Origin: Clostridiales bacterium
Lineage (GTDB): Bacteria > Bacillota > Clostridia > Christensenellales > Borkfalkiaceae
DNA length: 64,000 bases
Direction: 5' to 3'
Assembly: GCA_015055525.1 (NCBI GenBank)
Contig: SVHZ01000001.1
Span: 1-64,000, forward strand
How positions within the stretch are numbered: the first letter of the stretch is position 1; every line of letters starts with the position of its first letter. A program made the translations under genes and the position numbers. Below are positions 1 through 7,122 of this stretch, one piece after another. The notes beneath the pieces are model-generated. The model was not told where the DNA came from. It saw only the letters and a list, made by a program, of their open reading frames with translations, and made no database searches.

Positions 1-2
1 TA

Positions 3-212
3 CCACCGCTTTTTATAAAAGTAAAAAATCCTGAAATTCAAAAAGAAATCGGCGAAATAAATATTCTTAAGGCAAACTTGTTTTCTTGGCAAATAGGCGT
101 TACTCTTGAACAAAATATACACCTTATCATTTGCTTAACGCTATTGTTTTTAGCACTTGTCTTTTTGACAGTTGGGTTAATATGTCATTGTAAAAGAAGA
201 AATAATGAATAA
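3..212 (+). CDS. C-terminal end of a membrane protein (partial, truncated by window start)
   Basis: Open frame 3 reads ...FSWQIGVTLEQNIHLIICLTLLFLALVFLTVGLICHCKRRNNE*; one hydrophobic segment followed by basic tail. Confidence 0.6.
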   Translation, partial: PPLFIKVKNPEIQKEIGEINILKANLFSWQIGVTLEQNIHLIICLTLLFLALVFLTVGLICHCKRRNNE

Positions 213-270
213 AAAATACTTTTTGTCTCACACACATACCCTAAAAACGAGATTTAGTCCCACACATACA

Positions 271-301
271 AAAAAAGCAAGGCAATTTGCCTTGCTTTTT
301 T
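271..301 (+). terminator. Rho-independent terminator
   Basis: aaaaaagcaaggcaatttgccttgctttttt hairpin plus T-run. Confidence 0.8.
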
Positions 302-394
302 AGTGTGGAATAAGATAATTTACTTTATAAAGTTATTGTAAATATAAAAACATTGTGCTATAATAAGAATACTTTACTATTATAAAGGTATTGT

Positions 395-1105
395 ATGGAA
401 AACTTATTGCTTACGTTACTTGCATTGAGTTCAGTTGATAGCCTTAATCCCATAGGGATTACTCAACAGTTTATCTTGCAAGGTATGGTTAAAAAGCCAA
501 GGCATATCTGGTATTTTATAGTAACGACGGGTATCGTTAATATGATATTTGGATATTTGGTCTATTACGGCGTTATGACCATAATTAACAATAGAATAGA
601 TTACATATTAGATCGTTTTGGGGCAATTATTTATTCGGCGGAAATTTTGCTTGGTGTTGTAATTCTTGCTTTTTCCATAAAAAGTATAGTCACTCATTTT
701 ATCAACAAGAAAAAAGATGGCGACTTAGACTCACAGGAAAAAGAGATTAAAACAAAAATTCGTTCGGTAACTCCGCTTGCGCTTATTGCGGTGGGCGTTG
801 TGTCTACTGTTTCTGAACTAACTTCGGCAGTTCCGTACTTTGCGTTCCTTGCGGTGCTTGTTAATTATCAACTTTCTTTTCCGCTTTTGACGGGGATTTT
901 CGTGTTATATAACATAATTTACATATTGCCGTTCGCAATTTTATATTTTATTTATATAATTTCTAAAAACGTTTTTGACAAAATTTACAATTTTTTCAAA
1001 GTAAAATTCAAGGCAATACTTGAAATTGCTATTCCAATTCTATTTTTCGTTATAGCATCAATAATTATATACTATGGAATTGCAAATCTAATTTGTTTTT
1101 TATAA
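395..1105 (+). CDS. GAP/LysE-like polytopic membrane protein
   Basis: 236 aa, multiple TM segments, N-terminal SSVDSLNPIGI motif resembling GAP family. Confidence 0.6.
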   Translation: MENLLLTLLALSSVDSLNPIGITQQFILQGMVKKPRHIWYFIVTTGIVNMIFGYLVYYGVMTIINNRIDYILDRFGAIIYSAEILLGVVILAFSIKSIVTHFINKKKDGDLDSQEKEIKTKIRSVTPLALIAVGVVSTVSELTSAVPYFAFLAVLVNYQLSFPLLTGIFVLYNIIYILPFAILYFIYIISKNVFDKIYNFFKVKFKAILEIAIPILFFVIASIIIYYGIANLICFL

Positions 1106-1120
1106 TCTAAGGAGAAAATA

Positions 1121-2896
1121 ATGGATAATTCTTATATATTTAATATGTTAAATGAAATGAATATTCAAAGAACGCTTATTTTTACTTCGCTTTCAAGTAA
1201 AGATAAATCAGTTGCATTGAGATTGATTAAGCGTTTAGAAGATATGAACGTAAATCATTGGTGTATGTATGACGAGAACGGCAAAGAAAGAAATATAAGC
1301 GGGGATATTTATACTGAAGTTATTTCTAAAATGCTCAAAAAGTGTTGCGTTTTTTTGATGTTAATATCCAAGCACTCGCTTGCTTCGGCAGAAGTAAGAA
1401 GAGAGATTGCCGAAGTAACGTATACTGCGTATAATGAAAAGTATTCAAAATTAAAAATTATACCAATACTTATTAACGACACGAGTGAAAAAGATATTCC
1501 TGAAGACGTTGTTAAATTAAGTGGGATAACTTCTGAGGTTATCGTTAGAAGATTATCATTAGAAACTACTGAAAACGAACTTAATGAAATTTGCAACGAA
1601 ATTCGCTCGCAATATATAGCAACAATACTTGAAAACATACAGCAAAGTTTTATAAAGAACAACGAATCTCAAATATTCTTAAACATAATGGACCGTTGCG
1701 TAAAGCAAAAGTGTTCAGTTGAATCAATATCTAACACCATTAAGCAAAGCCGTGAAGTTTATACGGATAGTTTACGCGAATTGCACGTTTTATCTAATGA
1801 AATGTTAGAATTTGATAGCAACCCTTATTGTTGCATGGTAATTGCCTCAAACTTGCGCGGTAACGAGGTTTTAATTAACAAGAAAAAAGATTACGATCCT
1901 GAAAGGCAAGGCGTAAAATATTTCTATTATTACCCTGAAAGCGCAGAGTCGGAATATCAAACGATGTTTGAAAAAATCAAATCTTTCATTATAAAGGACG
2001 TAAAGAGTAGGCGAGAAGTTACAAGTTTAATAAGAAAGGAATTTTGTTTCCGCAATAAGATAGCCACCTTCTTTTCAGAATTTAACGATATGACTCAAGC
2101 GCAGTTTGCGGACCATTATCATATCGTTGATGAAGGCGATTATGCAAAATTCAAAAAACTTTTTGACGATAACGAAACGCAATTTTACTTTGCCTATGCC
2201 GATGAAGACGATATTTTCCAAATTCCAGACGAGTTTGTTGCTTGGTTAGATGGCGATGCGGATAAATTTACTTATAATAACGTTATTTCCGTTTCATATC
2301 AATTTATAAGTTTTATCGGCAAGTTTGTTGAATTGCTTGAAAACTGCAAGGATATAAATAAAGTTTCCTTTGAAACTCTTAAAAAATATTATCAATTCTT
2401 GATTAAATTGCAAAAAATGGAAGAGTGGCAAGCTGGGAATATTAAACTTCCAGCTGCGGAATCAAGAAGGCTTGTTAACTACCTGCTCGACTATACCGTT
2501 GGCGCGATGCGTAAAGGAACGAGAAAATTTCCTAAAATTGCAAACTGGTTAAATATCGAATATAATGAAGACGGCAGTATAAAGGGTCTTGATCCAAAAA
2601 TTGCGGAAAAAGCGTTTGCAAACGTCGTTCCGATAAAATTAAAAAATAGCGACGACCTTAAACTTTGTTATAGTTTTGAATTGTTCATTGAAGACGCGTT
2701 GTTGACTGCCGCTTGGTATTCGGTGGAACAATATGACCCCACTAAAAACGACAATATGGTTTTCAGTTACGAAATAAATAGAAAATCAGAACTTTTTGAT
2801 GATTTTATCAAGGCGTTTAAGTATTTGGTTGAAATTCACCCGAACGCTGAGCAAATTCTCAAAGAGAAAAAGAGTAGAATTTTGAAAATCAATTAA
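1121..2896 (+). CDS. TIR-domain protein with ~400-aa uncharacterised C-terminal region
   Basis: N-terminal IFTSLSSKDKSVALRLIKRLED...CVFLMLISKHSLASAEVRREIAEV...KIIPILIND pattern typical of TIR folds; SD aaggag upstream; 15 nt after the preceding gene. Confidence 0.75.
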   Translation: MDNSYIFNMLNEMNIQRTLIFTSLSSKDKSVALRLIKRLEDMNVNHWCMYDENGKERNISGDIYTEVISKMLKKCCVFLMLISKHSLASAEVRREIAEVTYTAYNEKYSKLKIIPILINDTSEKDIPEDVVKLSGITSEVIVRRLSLETTENELNEICNEIRSQYIATILENIQQSFIKNNESQIFLNIMDRCVKQKCSVESISNTIKQSREVYTDSLRELHVLSNEMLEFDSNPYCCMVIASNLRGNEVLINKKKDYDPERQGVKYFYYYPESAESEYQTMFEKIKSFIIKDVKSRREVTSLIRKEFCFRNKIATFFSEFNDMTQAQFADHYHIVDEGDYAKFKKLFDDNETQFYFAYADEDDIFQIPDEFVAWLDGDADKFTYNNVISVSYQFISFIGKFVELLENCKDINKVSFETLKKYYQFLIKLQKMEEWQAGNIKLPAAESRRLVNYLLDYTVGAMRKGTRKFPKIANWLNIEYNEDGSIKGLDPKIAEKAFANVVPIKLKNSDDLKLCYSFELFIEDALLTAAWYSVEQYDPTKNDNMVFSYEINRKSELFDDFIKAFKYLVEIHPNAEQILKEKKSRILKIN

Positions 2897-2917
2897 CGTT
2901 AAAAAAGACTAAATGTC

Positions 2918-2946
2918 TTTACAAAAGATTAAATAAGTTGTATAAT
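2918..2946 (+). promoter_or_regulatory. Promoter of nagB (TTTACA-N17-TATAAT)
   Basis: Consensus-like hexamers with 17-nt spacer upstream of SD ttaaggag. Confidence 0.6.
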
Positions 2947-2988
2947 CAAAATACGAATAAATTTTCACACTATTAAGGAGTAATAAAT

Positions 2989-3774
2989 ATGAAATTAATT
3001 ATCAAAGATAATTATGATGCAATGAGCCAATGGGCTGCTGAGCATATTGCAAACGCTATCAACAGTCATAAAGAAAACCGTCCTTTCGTTTTAGGTCTTC
3101 CAACCGGTTCTTCTCCGCTCGGAGTTTACAAAAAGTTAGCCGAAATGAACAAGGCAGGAAAAGTTACTTTTAAGAACGTTGTAACTTTCAATATGGACGA
3201 ATACGTTGGTCTTCCAAGAGAACACGACCAAAGTTATTGGTACTTTATGCACGATAATTTCTTCAACCACATTGATATTCCCGCTGAAAATATCAATATC
3301 TTAAACGGTATGGCTGAAGACCTTGAAGCAGAGTGCAAGCGCTATGAAGATAAAATCGCATCTTACGGCGGTATTGATTTATTCTTAGGCGGTAGCGGTG
3401 TTGACGGTCATATTGCGTTCAACGAACCTTTCACTTCTTTAACTTCAAGAACGGGTGTTCGCGCGTTAACTGAAGACACTTTAATCGTAAACTCTCGTTT
3501 CTTTGATAACGATCCTAACAAAGTTCCCAAAACTGCACTCTCCGTTGGCGTTGGCACGGTTTGTGATTCTAAACAAGTTTTACTTTTAATTAGCGGTCAT
3601 AATAAAGCAAGAGCGCTCCGCCATTGCGTTGAAGGTGGCGTTGATCACGCTTGGACTATTAGCGCGTTACAACTTCACAAAGACGGCATTATCGCTTGTG
3701 ACGAAGCCGCTTGCGGTGAATTAAAAGTGGACACATACAAATATTTCAAAGAAATTTACAAAAACGAAAAATAA
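2989..3774 (+). CDS. nagB: Glucosamine-6-phosphate deaminase
   Basis: [43 protein letters not shown] motifs. Confidence 0.95.
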   Translation: MKLIIKDNYDAMSQWAAEHIANAINSHKENRPFVLGLPTGSSPLGVYKKLAEMNKAGKVTFKNVVTFNMDEYVGLPREHDQSYWYFMHDNFFNHIDIPAENINILNGMAEDLEAECKRYEDKIASYGGIDLFLGGSGVDGHIAFNEPFTSLTSRTGVRALTEDTLIVNSRFFDNDPNKVPKTALSVGVGTVCDSKQVLLLISGHNKARALRHCVEGGVDHAWTISALQLHKDGIIACDEAACGELKVDTYKYFKEIYKNEK

Positions 3775-3787
3775 TAAAAAAATAACA

Positions 3788-3813
3788 AATCCCGCCAACA
3801 AAGTTGGCGGGAT
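3788..3813. terminator. Terminator hairpin between convergent genes
   Basis: tcccgccaacaaagttggcggga. Confidence 0.7.
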
Positions 3814-4013
3814 TATTCTATGTTTTCAAAAAATTCATCAAAAGAAACGTCAAAAAACCTAACGAGAGCGATAATATAACTTGCTTTTGGCTCGTTAACG
3901 CTCCTTTCCCAATAATCAATTGCCTTTTGACTTGTTCCAATTTGCTTTGCAAGTTGCATTTGAGAAAGGTTTTTTTCTAACCTTAGTTCTTTTATCTTTT
4001 CACCTATCTTCAT
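3813..4013 (-). CDS. Xre-family HTH transcriptional regulator
   Basis: 66 aa, IKELRLEKNLSQMQLAKQIGTSQKAIDYWERS HTH_3. Confidence 0.9.
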   Translation of the reverse strand: MKIGEKIKELRLEKNLSQMQLAKQIGTSQKAIDYWERSVNEPKASYIIALVRFFDVSFDEFFENIE

Positions 4014-4024
4014 AATTTTATTAT

Positions 4025-4038
4025 AGAAGAAATCTTCT
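4025..4038. promoter_or_regulatory. Palindromic operator copy 1
   Basis: agaagaaatcttct (AGAAGA-AA-TCTTCT), adjacent to the -10 of the leftward xre promoter. Confidence 0.65.
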
Positions 4039-4046
4039 CAATATGG

Positions 4047-4075
4047 TTGACTAAGAAGAAATCTTCTTGTATAAT
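4047..4075 (+). promoter_or_regulatory. Promoter TTGACT-N17-TATAAT with operator copy 2 in the spacer
   Basis: ttgact aagaagaaatcttcttg tataat; operator agaagaaatcttct at 4054-4067. Confidence 0.75.
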
Positions 4076-4119
4076 AATGTAAAATAGTGAGAGCCACTTA
4101 AAAACGAAGGAGAAAAGAA

Positions 4120-5262
4120 ATGGCGAAAGAGATGAGCGTAAAGAAGAAAATGAAAAAATATTTAGATTTAGAATCTAAAATGAATGAAATTTTTGAAAAA
4201 CGTAATGATGAATGTCAAATGGCAAGAGATAAGTACTTAGGTAAATATGATGATTTTGATGAATTTGCTGAATTTATAACGATAGAAGAATATTTAAAGA
4301 AAAATTGCGGGGCTGATCCTGGAAATAACATTAAAAATGTCTATGATCATCCGGGCAATAAACCTGCATTTCCAATCTTTGGTATAGTGGGTGGTTTGAT
4401 TGCTATTGTGGGTGTAATACTTACGATTTTAGGATTTGTAAACTACAATGGAGAAATTCCGATCTTTCAAGGGTTAATTGCAATAGTTGGTGTTTTATTA
4501 TTTGTGGGTGCTAGAAGCGATTACAAAAATAGTATAGATAAATATGAAAATAAATTAAACTTGTATTATAAGGAAAAGAAACAAAACGAGCAAATAAGAC
4601 AACAACAAGAAGAATGGAAAAAGAAAGTTGAAATAGCAAAAGCTAAATATGAAAAAGAGAAGGAAGAATTTGAAAAGAATCAAAAACAAATAAAAGAAGA
4701 ATATAATATAGCATACGAAAAATATAAAGAAATAGAAGACGAGATATATAGAAAGTATATTGACGCAAATGAGACTTTTTGGGCTATTAGAGATGAAAGA
4801 TTTGATGTTGAATATGAATTGCTTGAAAAATTGAAAGAAGCAGACGATCAAATTCCATCTAGAAAGAAATATGGCTTTGATTTATTTTACTCTGACTATG
4901 AATTAGATAGGGAAGAGGATCAAACGGATGAAGATTATCGAAGAGAGAAATTTTTTAGATCTTTGAGTGCAGATCCTTATGAAGTAATTGAAGAACTTGA
5001 ATCATGGGTGAAAGGAGAGGATCTTGTTTCAGCGTTGCTTACATATTATAAAAATAAGCACGAAGAAGAACTTGAAGAAGAAAGGCGAGAACTTGAAGAA
5101 GAACTTGAAGAAGAAAGGCGAGAACTTGAAGAAGAAAGGGAAGAGGCTGAAAGAAGAAGGACTGCAGCGTTGAGATGCGCTATGTGTGCAAATTATAATT
5201 CTTGTAATTATTATGGCACAAAAAATATTGATCCTGAAGCAGGTTGTTTTAAAGGAAAATAA
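4120..5262 (+). CDS. Membrane protein with two TM segments, long coiled coil and Cys-rich tail
   Basis: TM segments IVGGLIAIVGVILTILGF and IFQGLIAIVGVLLFVGA; E/K-rich heptads; C-terminal CAMCANYNSCNYYG...GCFKGK. Confidence 0.7.
   Translation: MAKEMSVKKKMKKYLDLESKMNEIFEKRNDECQMARDKYLGKYDDFDEFAEFITIEEYLKKNCGADPGNNIKNVYDHPGNKPAFPIFGIVGGLIAIVGVILTILGFVNYNGEIPIFQGLIAIVGVLLFVGARSDYKNSIDKYENKLNLYYKEKKQNEQIRQQQEEWKKKVEIAKAKYEKEKEEFEKNQKQIKEEYNIAYEKYKEIEDEIYRKYIDANETFWAIRDERFDVEYELLEKLKEADDQIPSRKKYGFDLFYSDYELDREEDQTDEDYRREKFFRSLSADPYEVIEELESWVKGEDLVSALLTYYKNKHEEELEEERRELEEELEEERRELEEEREEAERRRTAALRCAMCANYNSCNYYGTKNIDPEAGCFKGK
5065..5130 (+). repeat. Perfect 33-bp tandem duplication inside the coiled-coil CDS
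   Basis: gaagaacttgaagaagaaaggcgagaacttgaa twice in direct succession (EELEEERRELE x2). Confidence 0.9.
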
Positions 5263-5269
5263 AATAATT

Positions 5270-5295
5270 AAGCAAGGCGAGAGCCTTGCTTTTTT
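5270..5295 (+). terminator. Rho-independent terminator
   Basis: aagcaaggcgagagccttgctttttt. Confidence 0.75.
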
Positions 5296-5333
5296 ACGTT
5301 GAAAATTTATAAAATTTGTGTTAGAATAAAAAT

Positions 5334-5591
5334 ATGATGAAAGAAACGCAAGCAATAGTTATAAAAGTAACAAAACAATGGTGGTTAAAAATTAATACTA
5401 AACCTATTAGGATGCACTCGTTTGACGGGGCGATTTTTCCGCATGTTATAAAAGTTTTATATCAAGTTGACGGTAAAACTTATTATAAATCAAAATGGGT
5501 TGGCGCAAGCAAAGTTCCGCCGAGCGTGAATAGTAAAGTTAGTGTAATTTACGATGAAAATAAGCCTAAAAAAGCAAAAATAATTTTATAA
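5334..5591 (+). CDS. Small hypothetical protein
   Basis: 85 aa ORF with promoter TTGAAA-N17-TAGAAT directly before ATG. Confidence 0.6.
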   Translation: MMKETQAIVIKVTKQWWLKINTKPIRMHSFDGAIFPHVIKVLYQVDGKTYYKSKWVGASKVPPSVNSKVSVIYDENKPKKAKIIL

Positions 5592-5608
5592 TCAAAAGGG
5601 AAAAGGTT

Positions 5609-6115
5609 ATGAAGTATTTAATAGTAGTTGATATGCAAAATGATTTTATTACGGGAAGTCTTGGCAGTAAACTTGCTGAAAAAATCGTTCCGCAAGTTAT
5701 AAACAAGGTTAAAACTTACGATGGACAAGTGATTTTTACTAGGGATACGCATTTTGAAAATTATCTTTCAACCCAAGAAGGTAAAAACTTACCCGTTGAG
5801 CATTGCGTAAAAGATACTTTTGGTTGGGAAATTTGCAACGAGTTAAAACCGTATGCTAAAACGATTGTTGATAAACCGAGTTTTGGTAGCGTTGAACTTC
5901 CTAACGTTATAAAAAGTTTTTCTAACGAGATTGAAGAAATTGAACTTTGCGGGCTTTGCACGGATATTTGCGTTATTTCAAACGCAATGATATTAAAAGC
6001 CGTTTTTCCTGAAGTAAAAATCAAAGTTGATAGCAGTTGTTGCGCGGGCGTTACGATAGAAAGCCACGAAAATGCGCTTAACGCTATGAAATCTGTTCAA
6101 ATAGAGATAAAATAA
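5609..6115 (+). CDS. Isochorismatase/nicotinamidase-family cysteine hydrolase
   Basis: LIVVDMQNDFITGSL, FTRDTH, LCGLCTDICVISNA. Confidence 0.85.
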   Translation: MKYLIVVDMQNDFITGSLGSKLAEKIVPQVINKVKTYDGQVIFTRDTHFENYLSTQEGKNLPVEHCVKDTFGWEICNELKPYAKTIVDKPSFGSVELPNVIKSFSNEIEEIELCGLCTDICVISNAMILKAVFPEVKIKVDSSCCAGVTIESHENALNAMKSVQIEIK

Positions 6116-6894
6116 TGCTTAATAAGGAAACGATTATCAAACAACTTAAAAGTATGGGCGCGCCTAAGGATAAAGCCGTTATCGTTCATATATCTTTAAG
6201 GGCGGTTGGGAAAATTGACGCTCAATATTTGCTCGATATATTTATCGAGTATTTTACAAGTGAGGGTGGCGTTTTGATAGTTCCAACTCACACTTGGCAC
6301 AATACTTCTAAAGATATAGTTTTAGATATGGCTAGCCAAGATACTTGCGTTGGTACGTTTTCAAAAATAGCCCTTCAAGATAAAAGGGGGAAAAGAACTG
6401 CTAACCCAACGCACTCTGTAATTTTATTCGGTAACGAACAAAAAATTCAAGAGTTTTTAGATTTGGAAGAGATAGTTTCAAAGCCTACGGATAAAGGCGG
6501 TGTGTATTCTAAAATAGATTATATATTACTCGTTGGCGTAACTCAGAACAAAAACACTTATATTCATTGTGTAGAAGAAATTTTAGGCATAAATAGGTTT
6601 AATTGCGAGCCTACCAAAATGAAAATTAAGCGCGAAAACGGAAAAATCGAAGAGAAATTATTTTACGAGTTTGATGAAAAAGACTTGGGCGACGTTTCAA
6701 CGAGATTTTATAAATACGAGCCAGCGTTTAGATATCACGGCGGAATAGTGGACGGGTTTATTGGAAATGCTAAAACGGAATTTTGCGATGCTAAAATTTT
6801 ATTAAACGTTATGAAGTTGATAAGAAAAAATAGCAAAAACGTTGAACTTTTAAGTGACGATAGCCCGATTGAAGAAAAATTTTTCAAAAATTAA
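6115..6894 (+). CDS. AAC(3)-family N-acetyltransferase
   Basis: VIVHISLRAVG, GVLIVPTHTW, GTFSKIALQDKRGKRTANPTHSVILFG; start overlaps previous stop (taatg). Confidence 0.8.
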   Translation: MLNKETIIKQLKSMGAPKDKAVIVHISLRAVGKIDAQYLLDIFIEYFTSEGGVLIVPTHTWHNTSKDIVLDMASQDTCVGTFSKIALQDKRGKRTANPTHSVILFGNEQKIQEFLDLEEIVSKPTDKGGVYSKIDYILLVGVTQNKNTYIHCVEEILGINRFNCEPTKMKIKRENGKIEEKLFYEFDEKDLGDVSTRFYKYEPAFRYHGGIVDGFIGNAKTEFCDAKILLNVMKLIRKNSKNVELLSDDSPIEEKFFKN

Positions 6895-6937
6895 AAAATT
6901 ATTGATTATTTTCAAAAAGTATGATATAATAACCATA

Positions 6938-7032
6938 TTCCGTAGGGGAGTAGTATCCGTTTTTTGGCGGAACAAGTCAACATACATGGCTGAATTTCAG
7001 TCTGGCTTGTTTTAATTTACGAGACTTACGTA
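6938..7032 (+). ncRNA. yybP-ykoY-type (Mn2+) riboswitch aptamer
   Basis: ttccgtaGGGGAGTAGtatccg...caagTCAACATACATggc...gcttg...acgagacttacg matches the recognisable yybP-ykoY core and closes with cgta/tacg. Confidence 0.8.
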
Positions 7033-7043
7033 TATCTTTTTTA

Positions 7044-7110
7044 ATAAGCTATACGAAAGTTTTACTAAAATTATTATTCAGGTATAGCTTATAGCTATAT
7101 CTGTTTTTTT
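7044..7110 (+). terminator. Riboswitch expression platform (terminator-like hairpin)
   Basis: ataagctatac (7044-7054) pairs with gtatagcttat (7082-7092), followed by ctgttttttt. Confidence 0.6.
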
Positions 7111-7122
7111 ATAGGAGGCAAA

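Noticed and set aside
5065-5130. 33-bp direct repeat considered as a CRISPR unit
   Set aside because: Only two copies, no spacers, in frame within a coiled-coil CDS.
4555-5355. Minus-strand ORFs (98 and 108 aa, F/L/I-rich) opposite the coiled-coil gene
   Set aside because: Mirror images of a Glu/Lys-rich CDS; low-complexity antisense frames without an SD or family resemblance.
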